This document shows, piece by piece, positions 1 to 5,395 of a stretch of 5,395 bases of DNA (its first letter is position 1; every line of letters begins with the position of its first letter). Location: NCBI GenBank assembly GCA_006227875.1, contig SBFI01000350.1, forward strand, positions 1-5,395, read 5' to 3'. The notes beneath the pieces are model-generated. The model was not told the DNA's origin. It saw nothing but the letters and a program-made list of their open reading frames with translations, and searched no databases. The translations under genes were made by a program, and so were the position numbers. Source of the stretch: Acidobacteriota bacterium. GTDB lineage: Bacteria; Acidobacteriota; Thermoanaerobaculia; Multivoradales; JAHEKO01.

Positions 1-1930
1 TCTCGTAGTCGCCACCCGCCTTGTAGGTGTGACCGACGTTGAGCTCGGCGATCATCTCACCGACGAGATAGTTGAGATCGGAGCGATGCCCGACGTGCTC
101 CAGCCAGGGCCGATACTGCTCACGCAGCGCTTCCCAGTCGTAGCCGTGCATGTTCTCGACATAGAAGAAGTCGCGATTCCGCCGCCAGACCTCGTCGAAG
201 ATCTGAGCCCACTCCTCCTCGGGAACGAGATCGACCACCAAGCCCGCGGTGGAGACATCCTTGGCCGAGTCCTTGCCGTTCCTCTTCACGTCGTAGAGCT
301 TGAACTTGGAGCCGTGCCGGACCAGCACCTTCTTGCCGTCGCTCGACAGCGCGTAACCCGCGATGTCTTCCGCCAGAGTCGATGCATCGCGGTCCTCAAA
401 GGAGAAGATCTGCAGCGATGACTTCGTGTCCGCGCTCCGGCCGTAATAGAAGGGCGTGCCCTTGACGTAGAGGAGGTAGCCCGACGCCGCGGTCAGCCCG
501 CCAAAGTTGTCGGCATCGACCGGGACCCGTGCCACCCGTCCGGCCAGGCCGTCGAAGTCGATCCCGATCGGGTCCTTGCTCTTCTCCTCGCCGTTCTCCT
601 CTTCCTTGTCTCCGTTCTCTCCCTTGTCGCCGTCGTCCTTCTCCTCGTCGATTGTCACCTCGTCGCTCTCGGGGGGCAGCGGGTGTGCCACGTCATCGCG
701 CAGCGCCAAGGCGTAAATGTAGGTCTCCCGATCGGTGGCGAAGTTCCATTCGATCGACGAGATCTGCGGCGCGTACTCGCGGTCGGAAAAGTAATAGAGA
801 TAGTCACCGTCCGGATCCCAGACCGGCTCGAAATCGTGGAACATCTCGCTGGTGACGCGCTGGAGCTGGCGGTCGGCCACGCTCCAGATGTAGATCGAGC
901 TGTAGTCGTTGATGTCGGACATGGAGAAGGCGACGTAGCCGCCGTTGGGCGACCAGGTGTAGTCCCGGATCTGTCCGCGGGCCTCGTCCGCGATCTGGAC
1001 GAGCTCCCGGCTCTCCACTTCCAGCACGTAGACCCTGCCGTTCTTGTCACTGAAGGCCAGGCGGCTGCCGTCGGGCGACCATTCGGGCGTATAACGCATC
1101 ACCTGACCACCCTCGGTCAGCTGCACCGGATCACCCGTGCCGTCCTGGGGGACGAGGTAGATCTCCTCTTCACCGGTCGCGTCGGAGATGAAGGCGATCT
1201 GCTTGCCGTCGGGCGACCACCGTGCCCATTTGTCGTGGGCGCCGGAAGTCTGAGTCAGGTTGCGTGTCCGGCCCTTTTCGATCGGGGCGCTGAAGACATC
1301 ACCACGGGCGACAAACAGCGCCCGCTCCCCCTTGGGGCTGAGCGCGAAGCCCTCGATGAAGTCGGCGACCTCGGTGCGTCTTGGACGCTTGGCCAGGCCA
1401 TCGTCGGGCACCTCGATCGACAGGGGCCGCGATACGCCACCACCGATATCGTAGATCTGGAGCTCGCCGTTGAGCTCGTAGGCGATCTGGTGGTCACCGT
1501 CGTCGCTCGGCCAGCGCACATCCCAAACGTCGCTGGTGGTCAGCTGCTCGAGCACCTTGGTACGGGTGTCGTAGGAGTAGAGATTGAGTGTGCCATCCCG
1601 GTCGGAGGAGAAGTAGATCTTGCCCCCGATCCACATCGGATCCCGATCCGATCGCACATGGTCGGTCACCTGTTCGAGCTCATAGCTGTCGAGATCGAAG
1701 ATGTAGAGGTCCTGGGCCCATCCACCTTCGTGCCGCTTCCAGGTGCGAAAGTCACGGGCCAGGGGCGAGTAGGCCACGCGGGTGCCGTCGGGCGAGAGAT
1801 CGCCGCCACCCGAAACCGGCATCGCCAACGGCGTGGGCAGACCACCCTCGATCGGGGCCAGATAGAGCCGGGTGTCGCTCAAATCCCAGCCGTAGCGCAT
1901 CGAGCGGAAGAGCACCGCCGAGCCGTCAGA
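1..1930 (-). CDS. Tricorn protease homologue, main part after a frameshift; C-terminus runs off the window
   Basis: This is the bulk of a secreted tricorn-like S41-type peptidase, which degrades peptides. The frame is free of stops over 643 codons from 1930 to position 2. It carries many PD40/WD40-like blade motifs, for example [51 protein letters not shown] and [11 protein letters not shown], which build the two propellers. A Lys/Asp/Glu/Gly-rich linker lies at about 575-670. The C1 core domain begins at about 217 ([20 protein letters not shown]) and ends in [12 protein letters not shown], whose His (29-31) aligns with catalytic His746 of Thermoplasma tricorn. PDZ and C2, with the nucleophilic Ser, would lie beyond position 1. 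It has no start of its own; the first internal ATG is at 1900. It continues the fragment at 2300-1926 in another frame. Family assignment is firm; whether the gene is functional is not. Confidence 0.85.
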
Positions 1931-2300
1931 CCTGGTTGTCGTATCCCCAGCGGGGTGCAAACGGCCCCCGGGCGGGATAGAAGGTCAGTTGTCGCGGCTC
2001 CCCACCGGTGGTGGGGATGACATAGACCTGCTCGTCGCCGTCGTACTGCCCGGTAAAGGCAATCCACTCGCCGTCGGGTGAGAACTTGGCAAACAGCTCC
2101 TGGCCGGGGTGGGCCGTCAGCCGCCGGGCCAGACCACCAGAAGTGGAGGCCAGCCAGAGATCTCCGGCATAGGTGAAGATCACCTGATCGCCGTGGATAT
2201 CGGGGTAGCGGAGCAGCTTGGTCTGTGCCAGGGAGACGCCCGCGGTAAGAAGGGCGAGACAAAGGGCTGCGGTCAGCAGGCGTGAGAGTCGTACGGACAT
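1926..2300 (-). CDS. N-terminal fragment of the tricorn protease homologue, cut short by a frameshift
   Basis: The 124 codons start with a Sec signal peptide ([20 protein letters not shown], then GVSLA, with likely cleavage after Ala25), so the product is exported. Mature sequence begins [17 protein letters not shown], a typical opening of the first tricorn propeller (compare LLLNPDIHGDRIIF in Thermoplasma tricorn). A PD40 blade ([12 protein letters not shown], about residues 73-84) and a further strand ([18 protein letters not shown]) follow. The ATG at 2300 is chosen because AAGGAGG lies 4 bases upstream and the signal peptide starts there. The frame ends at TGA (1928-1926) just after RWGYDNQV. 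Homology continues at once in another frame with [15 protein letters not shown]. As written it would encode only a short exported piece with one or two blades. It reads best as the 5' part of the same gene as 1930-1. Confidence 0.85.
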   Translation of the reverse strand: MSVRLSRLLTAALCLALLTAGVSLAQTKLLRYPDIHGDQVIFTYAGDLWLASTSGGLARRLTAHPGQELFAKFSPDGEWIAFTGQYDGDEQVYVIPTTGGEPRQLTFYPARGPFAPRWGYDNQV

Positions 2301-2304
2301 GATG

Positions 2305-2311
2305 CCTCCTT
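2305..2311 (-). promoter_or_regulatory. Strong ribosome binding site of the tricorn homologue
   Basis: The minus strand reads AAGGAGG, a near-perfect Shine-Dalgarno sequence, with a 4-base spacer (CATC) before the ATG at 2300. This fixes the start codon and sits directly after the 3' arm of the inverted repeat at 2314-2353. Confidence 0.8.
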
Positions 2312-2313
2312 AA

Positions 2314-2353
2314 AGCCTGCATTCTGCTCGCGCGGTCATGAATAATGCAGGCT
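2314..2353. repeat. Perfect 10-bp inverted repeat upstream of the tricorn gene
   Basis: The arms AGCCTGCATT (2314-2323) and AATGCAGGCT (2344-2353) are exact reverse complements around a 20-base spacer. The arm centres are 30 bases apart, close to three helical turns, so this could be a paired operator. In RNA it could form a leader hairpin ending three bases from the Shine-Dalgarno sequence. No convincing -35/-10 pair is seen nearby, so the function is open. The repeat itself is directly visible. Confidence 0.6.
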
Positions 2354-2381
2354 AACGATTCAAAAGTCGTTTTGGTGATGT

Positions 2382-2406
2382 GGCCGGCCCGGATCGAGCC
2401 GATCCG
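2382..2406. other. GC-rich palindromes after znuA, possible imperfect terminator
   Basis: A 7-bp stem with a 3-base loop (CGGATCG/CGATCCG, 2390-2406) lies next to the 8-bp palindrome GGCCGGCC (2382-2389), about 30 bases past the znuA stop. On the minus strand no U-run follows directly; the nearest T-run (TTTT, about 2362-2365) is some 17 bases past the palindromes. It is therefore not a canonical rho-independent terminator, though it may end or weaken znu transcription. The rest of the 136-base gap holds the inverted repeat and the tricorn ribosome binding site. Confidence 0.35.
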
Positions 2407-2436
2407 AAGGACGGCATGATATCAGGCCCGGGTGGC

Positions 2437-3279
2437 TCAGTGGCCAGCGAGCGCCGCCCGCAGATCTGTGGCGACCTGAATCAGATTCTCCGGCCAGTCA
2501 TGGGCCAACGGGTCGAGCGCCCGGACCTCGGCCCCGACCTCGTTGGCGATCACCCGTGCCCCCTGGTCGGAGAAGCCCTCCTGAACAAAGATGACCCGGA
2601 CGTCGCTCACGCGCGCCACCTCGATGAGCTGGACCAGCCGGGCGGGGCTTGGCTCCTTGCCCTCCTGTTCGATCGGCCGCTGTTCGAGCCGGTACTCGCG
2701 GGCGAAGTGTCCCCAGGCCGGGTGAAAGACGACAAAGCTCCGCTCCTCGAGGGGTGCGAGCAGCTCGCGAACGGCGGCATCGGTGCGGTCGATCTCCTCC
2801 AGCAGCCGCTCCAGCCGCTGCCGGTAATCGGCGGCTTGTCCGGGATCGATTTGGGCCAGCGCTTTGGCGATCTCGACTGCGGTCTCGATCATCGCCGGTG
2901 GGGAGAGCCAGACGTGGGGGTCCTCCAGGCTTTCGGTGCCTGGGTGCCCGTCCCCACCGCCGACCATCTCGACCACCACCACGTTGGGCAGCCGATCGAG
3001 CACCCCATCGAGATGGGTCTCCTCGAAGAGGAAATGCGGGTGACCCACCTTGACAAATAGCCGGGCACGGCTCAGCGCCACCAGCTGTCGGGGTGAGGGT
3101 TCGTAGACCGCCGGCGAGGTACCGGGGGGGATCATGACCTGGACCTCGACTCGATCTCCGCCGATGCGGTCGACCAGAAAGGCCTGGGGCGGGACGCTGA
3201 CCGCGACCTGTATCTTGTCTCCGGTGGCGACTTGCAGGTCCACAGCAGGAGCACCGGCGCCAACATGGCTACCATCCAT
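2437..3279 (-). CDS. znuA: Zinc/manganese ABC transporter substrate-binding protein (ZnuA-like, cluster 9 family)
   Basis: This protein captures metal outside the inner membrane and delivers it to ZnuB. The family pattern is clear: IQVAVSVPPQAFLVDRIGGD (23-42), VMIPPGTSPAVYEPSPRQL (48-66), LEDPHVWLSP (118-127), FHPAWGHFAREY (185-196) and RALDPL (253-258). Candidate metal ligands are His122, His186 or His191, and Asp256. The first-lobe ligand His, expected in the usual PHTYEP motif, is Ala57 here. Nearby histidines (GHPHF, 79-83) might compensate, which is inference. About 280 residues is normal for the family. The first 20 or so residues in this frame do not look like a signal peptide, whereas an overlapping frame encodes a lipoprotein-like leader, so a frameshift near 3217-3230 is likely and the ATG at 3279 is probably not the true start. 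It is the last gene of the operon, about 45 bases after zur. Confidence 0.85.
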   Translation of the reverse strand: MDGSHVGAGAPAVDLQVATGDKIQVAVSVPPQAFLVDRIGGDRVEVQVMIPPGTSPAVYEPSPRQLVALSRARLFVKVGHPHFLFEETHLDGVLDRLPNVVVVEMVGGGDGHPGTESLEDPHVWLSPPAMIETAVEIAKALAQIDPGQAADYRQRLERLLEEIDRTDAAVRELLAPLEERSFVVFHPAWGHFAREYRLEQRPIEQEGKEPSPARLVQLIEVARVSDVRVIFVQEGFSDQGARVIANEVGAEVRALDPLAHDWPENLIQVATDLRAALAGH

Positions 3280-3308
3280 ACGAAAGTCCTGGTTGTCGTT
3301 GTCGGCAC
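3219..3308 (-). other. znuA: Out-of-frame lipoprotein signal peptide belonging to znuA
   Basis: In the frame offset from the znuA body, the minus strand encodes MVAMLAPVLLLWTCKSPPE from an ATG at 3275. A GTG at 3308 would add PTTTTRTFVW in front and supply an Arg. The hydrophobic stretch followed by LWTC resembles a lipobox, with the acylated Cys at 3236-3234. The metal-binding protein body resumes one frame over at DKIQVAVSVPP (from 3219). One missing base between about 3217 and 3230, for example a lost G in GGAGGAC, would join the two. Translated alone, this frame continues as basic, non-homologous sequence to a stop at 3132. The start choice is uncertain: no strong Shine-Dalgarno is seen, only AGGA at about 3286-3289. 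Confidence 0.6.
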
Positions 3309-3324
3309 CGGAAAGACCGATCGG

Positions 3325-3699
3325 CTAGCCGGCAAGGCAGGTCTGGCAGAGACCATAGAGCACCAGCTCGTGGCTCTCGAGCCGGAAACCGGCCGGGGTG
3401 AGTGGCTCGAGGTCCCCGGGGCAACCCGAGACCTCGTAGGCGGCGTCGCAGGAGCGGCAAAGGAAGTGGTGGTGGTGAGCCTTGCCGGCCCGCTCGTAGC
3501 GGCTCGGCTGGCCGGGGATGGTGACGACCGCCAACCAGCCCTTGTCCTCCAGGGCCTTCAGATTGCGGTAGATCGTCGCCTGCCCGATCCCCGGCACCCT
3601 CTCGTGCGCTGCCTCGAGCAGCTCTCCCGGGCTGAGCGGGCGGTCGGCCTGCTCCAGGACTTCTCTTATGGCACGGCGCTGCCGGGTGTCACGTTGCAT
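3325..3699 (-). CDS. zur: Fur-family metalloregulator, probably the zinc repressor Zur
   Basis: This is a DNA-binding repressor that senses metal, most likely Zn(II), and controls the operon it sits in. The 124 residues show the N-terminal winged helix (about 5-60) with the helix GIGQATIYRNLKALEDKGWL typical of Fur/Zur/PerR. The dimerisation and metal domain starts with HHHHFLCRSC (75-84). Two CxxC pairs (Cys81/Cys84 and Cys118/Cys121) form the structural zinc site. Glu69, the His cluster 75-78 and His110 are plausible sensory ligands. A good ribosome binding site (AAGGGAG, 3713-3707) lies 7 bases before the ATG. It starts 24 bases after the znuB stop and lies between znuB and znuA. Zur is preferred over Fur, Mur or PerR because of this context; sequence alone cannot separate them. 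Confidence 0.85.
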   Translation of the reverse strand: MQRDTRQRRAIREVLEQADRPLSPGELLEAAHERVPGIGQATIYRNLKALEDKGWLAVVTIPGQPSRYERAGKAHHHHFLCRSCDAAYEVSGCPGDLEPLTPAGFRLESHELVLYGLCQTCLAG

Positions 3700-3706
3700 C
3701 TCGAGG

Positions 3707-3713
3707 CTCCCTT
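3707..3713 (-). promoter_or_regulatory. Ribosome binding site of the Fur-family gene
   Basis: AAGGGAG on the minus strand, 7 bases before the ATG at 3699, lies in the 24-base gap after znuB and supports that start. Confidence 0.7.
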
Positions 3714-3723
3714 GGACCGGCGT

Positions 3724-4560
3724 TCAGGTGATATCCCGCATCTGCTGAGGGCTTCGCACTCTCTTTTCCCGGCGCATCCGACGCAGCAGAGCCACGGCGA
3801 GCATCAACACCGTCCCCAGCAGGACGATGGTGGGACCCGATGGCAGGTCGAAGCCGTAGGAGAGCGCCAGACCGCCGAGGGTCATCACCGCACCGATCAG
3901 GGTCGACAGGATCATCACCTGGTGAAAGCTCCGGGTCAGCATCAAGCCGATCACCGGCGGGATGGTGAGCAGGGCAATCACCAGGATGATGCCCACCAGT
4001 TGGATGAGCAGCACGACCGATAGCGCCACCAGCACCATCAACAGGGTCGTAAAGCCCCGCACCGGCACCCCCTGCACCTTGGCAAACTCCTCGTCGAAGG
4101 CCACCGCCACGAACTCCTCGAAAAAGATCACCAGCAGTCCGATGAGTGTGAGGAGCACATCACCACGCTCGACCGTGAGGATGTTGCCAAACAAGTAGGT
4201 CATGAGATTGGGGGCGTACCCCGGAGTCTTGAAGATGAAGATGGCGCCCACCGCCATACCCACCGCCCACAGCACCCCGATGCTGGCGTCGCGTGATCTC
4301 TCCCTGCCGTGACCAACCGAGCCCAGCCAGAGGGCGGCAAGAACCGCCGTGGCCGCCGCACCGGCCAGCGGTTGGATACCCATGAAGTAGCAGACACCCA
4401 GGCCACCAAAGGCCGCGTGGCTGATCCCGCCGCTGACAAAAACCAGCCGCTTGACGACGACAAAGGTGCCGATGACCCCGCACAAGACGCTTGCCAGCAG
4501 CCCCGCGTAGATAGCGTTGCGGACAAACTCGTAGGACAAAAGGGTGGCCAGAGATTCCAT
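3724..4560 (-). CDS. znuB: Zinc/manganese ABC transporter permease (ZnuB-like)
   Basis: This integral inner-membrane subunit forms the translocation path for metal delivered by ZnuA and is driven by ZnuC. Its 278 residues are highly hydrophobic, with about eight likely membrane segments (roughly 12-36, 44-60, 64-82, 93-110, 132-154, 170-192, 192-208 and 217-258, the last probably two helices). Family motifs include VSGGISHAAFGGLG (42-55), which includes the conserved SHAAFG near TM2, EEFAKVQGVPV (157-167) in the cytoplasmic loop that contacts the ATPase, and DLPSGPTIVL (238-247) near the C-terminus. The tail RRMRREKR is basic and cytoplasmic. The ATG at 4560 is 11 bases after the znuC stop. 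Only AGGA, too close at 2 bases, precedes it, so translation may be coupled to znuC. Metal specificity (Zn versus Mn) cannot be read from the permease. Confidence 0.92.
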   Translation of the reverse strand: MESLATLLSYEFVRNAIYAGLLASVLCGVIGTFVVVKRLVFVSGGISHAAFGGLGVCYFMGIQPLAGAAATAVLAALWLGSVGHGRERSRDASIGVLWAVGMAVGAIFIFKTPGYAPNLMTYLFGNILTVERGDVLLTLIGLLVIFFEEFVAVAFDEEFAKVQGVPVRGFTTLLMVLVALSVVLLIQLVGIILVIALLTIPPVIGLMLTRSFHQVMILSTLIGAVMTLGGLALSYGFDLPSGPTIVLLGTVLMLAVALLRRMRREKRVRSPQQMRDIT

Positions 4561-4571
4561 GATCCTGTCGC

Positions 4572-5321
4572 TCAGTGGTGGTGATCGCTCAGGACCCGAT
4601 GGGGAACACCGTGGGCTACCAGCTCGACCGGACAGCCGTAGACCTTTTCCAGGATCTCGGGTGTCACTTCGGCCCCCGGGTGGTAGAAGAGCTCCCGGTT
4701 GATACAGGCCACCTGTTTGATCATGCCCGCAAACAGCGTGATGTCGTGGGTGATGACCACCACCGGGATCGACCGGTTGAGCTCCTCGAGGGGCCCCAGC
4801 ACGGCCTGTCGGGACTCGGGATCGACCGAGCCCAGGGGCTCATCCAGAAACAGGATCCGGGGCTCGGTGACCAGTGCCCGGGCGATGAGTGTGCGCTGCA
4901 GCTGTCCACCGGAGAGGTTTTCGATCGTCTCCCGCGCCACCGACGACAGGTCGAAGCGGTCGAGAACCTCCTCGACCCGGCGGTTGTCCTCCCGTGAGTA
5001 GCGGCGCAGCGGCCCGCGGTCTCCCAACCGACCCAGCCGCACCACATCGAAGACCTGTAGCGGGAAGGACTTGTCGAAGCCGGCGAACTGCGGAACATAG
5101 CCGATCTCTTTGCCGTCCAGCCCTACCCTGACCCGCCCCGACCAGGGTCGGAGCAGACCCAGGATTACCTTGAGCAGGGTGGTCTTGCCCCCTCCGTTGG
5201 GTCCGATGATGGCGAGGAAGTCCTGCGCCCCTATCTCGAGCGACACCCGGTCGAGGATCACTTCCTCCTCGTACCCGAAGGTAACGTCCTCGACCGAGAC
5301 GAGCGGCTGCTCCCGATTCAT
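4572..5321 (-). CDS. znuC: Zinc/manganese ABC transporter ATP-binding protein (ZnuC-like)
   Basis: This is the cytoplasmic ATPase that powers metal uptake through ZnuB. Counting from the ATG at 5321 it has 249 residues, usual for the family. Motifs in order are Walker A GPNGGGKTT (40-48), Q-loop VPQF (76-79), signature LSGGQLQR (136-143), Walker B RILFLDEP (155-162) and the H-loop VITHD (190-194). The D-loop reads GSVD instead of the commoner TTGVD or SALD types. The protein ends in three histidines (SDHHH), which may bind metal but could be chance. The ATG at 5321 is preferred because GGAG lies 6 bases upstream; an in-frame GTG at 5333 lacks a comparable site and would lie almost on the predicted transcription start. 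It is the first gene of the operon. Confidence 0.93.
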   Translation of the reverse strand: MNREQPLVSVEDVTFGYEEEVILDRVSLEIGAQDFLAIIGPNGGGKTTLLKVILGLLRPWSGRVRVGLDGKEIGYVPQFAGFDKSFPLQVFDVVRLGRLGDRGPLRRYSREDNRRVEEVLDRFDLSSVARETIENLSGGQLQRTLIARALVTEPRILFLDEPLGSVDPESRQAVLGPLEELNRSIPVVVITHDITLFAGMIKQVACINRELFYHPGAEVTPEILEKVYGCPVELVAHGVPHRVLSDHHH

Positions 5322-5327
5322 GCTGTT

Positions 5328-5331
5328 CTCC
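5328..5331 (-). promoter_or_regulatory. Ribosome binding site deciding the znuC start
   Basis: GGAG (within TGGAGAA) on the minus strand, 6 bases before the ATG at 5321, supports that start over the GTG at 5333. Confidence 0.6.
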
Positions 5332-5344
5332 ACTAGAGGCCCAT

Positions 5345-5374
5345 CTTATATTAATGATTATGGATTCTCAACAA
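5345..5374 (-). promoter_or_regulatory. Candidate sigma70-type promoter of the znu operon
   Basis: On the minus strand TTGTTG (5374-5369) and TATAAG (5350-5345) are separated by 18 bases, a reasonable -35/-10 pair. Transcription would start near 5338, giving a leader of about 17 bases before the znuC ATG. The stretch is AT-rich in a GC-rich window, which supports a promoter. An alternative -10, TAATAT (5353-5348), overlaps it. Confidence 0.5.
5352..5360. promoter_or_regulatory. Candidate Zur/Fur-family operator
   Basis: TAATGATTA (TAATCATTA on the minus strand) is a perfect palindrome around one central base. It matches the TAATNATTA core of the Bacillus subtilis Zur box; the outer flanks fit poorly. 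It also resembles one half of the classic Fur box. It lies between the -35 and -10 elements, where a bound repressor would block RNA polymerase, and the operon encodes a Fur-family regulator. Assignment rests on this position and core match; binding is inferred. Confidence 0.5.
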
Positions 5375-5395
5375 GATTCGACCGGTCTCCGTGGC

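Noticed and set aside
575..670. CT-rich plus-strand tract as a microsatellite or regulatory repeat
   Set aside because: It is simply the reverse complement of Glu/Asp/Lys codons in the acidic linker, without a regular repeat unit.
1926..1931. Programmed ribosomal frameshift or TGA recoding in the tricorn gene
   Set aside because: The junction (CAGGTCTGAC) has no slippery heptamer, and no stem-loop was noticed after it. The spacing against homologues suggests missing bases, not recoding. A release-factor-2-like CTT TGA site is absent.
683..2020. Long plus-strand open frame of 445 codons
   Set aside because: It is the exact antisense of the tricorn coding frame over most of its length; the GC-rich codon pattern of the minus-strand gene keeps it open. 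It shows no family motifs and has a GTG start without a ribosome binding site.
1879..2322. Minus-strand open frame of 147 codons overlapping the tricorn 5' end
   Set aside because: It is rich in Arg and Pro with no recognisable domain, and it lies over a clear signal peptide and propeller sequence in another frame.
2355..2370. Imperfect stem ACGATT/AGTCGT as a plus-strand terminator
   Set aside because: The stem is only six pairs with a wobble, the T-run is short, and no plus-strand gene leads into it.
1..3279. Functional link between the tricorn protease and zinc uptake
   Set aside because: The genes are adjacent and on the same strand, but a 136-base gap with hairpins separates them, and tricorn is a serine peptidase with no known zinc need. 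Adjacency alone is not enough.
5322..5333. GTG start for znuC adding four residues
   Set aside because: The ATG at 5321 has GGAG at good spacing, while the GTG has no such site and lies within a few bases of the predicted transcription start.
1..5395. CRISPR arrays, tRNA or rRNA genes, insertion sequences, toxin-antitoxin or defence genes
   Set aside because: No regularly spaced repeats, tRNA-like folds, transposase motifs or terminal repeats with target duplications were seen, and coding sequence accounts for nearly all of the window.

Overview
This window is GC-rich (roughly 60% or more) and tightly packed. All supported genes lie on the minus strand. Long open frames on the plus strand are antisense shadows of those genes. 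The encoded exported proteins (a periplasmic-type zinc-binding protein with a lipoprotein-like leader, and a secreted tricorn-type protease) suggest a Gram-negative-type high-GC bacterium. I cannot name the phylum with confidence from sequence alone; Acidobacteriota- or Gemmatimonadota-like lineages would fit the secreted tricorn homologue, as would others.

Reading in the direction of transcription (right to left): bases 5395-5334 hold a short upstream region with a candidate promoter and a Zur/Fur-type palindrome. An operon follows: znuC (ATPase, 5321-4572), znuB (permease, 4560-3724), a Fur-family regulator best read as Zur (3699-3325), and znuA (zinc-binding protein, body 3279-2437). Gaps are 11, 24 and about 45 bases, so the four genes look co-transcribed. 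Together they would make a self-regulated high-affinity zinc (possibly manganese) importer: ZnuA captures metal outside the membrane, ZnuB carries it across, ZnuC supplies ATP energy, and the regulator shuts the promoter when metal is plentiful.

After a 136-base gap (2301-2436) with hairpin-forming sequence comes a large tricorn-protease-like gene (2300 to beyond position 1). It has a signal peptide, PD40/WD40-like propeller repeats, an acidic linker and the start of the C1 core domain with the catalytic histidine. The PDZ and C2 catalytic parts lie outside the window.

The main surprises are two broken reading frames. The tricorn gene changes frame at about 1926-1931 behind an in-frame TGA, apparently through loss of a short conserved segment. 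The znuA gene has a convincing lipoprotein leader in a different frame from its body, with the shift near 3217-3230. Either the assembly carries indel errors or both genes are decaying; the intact frames after each break favour errors or very recent lesions. I found no novel defence, mobile or RNA system here.
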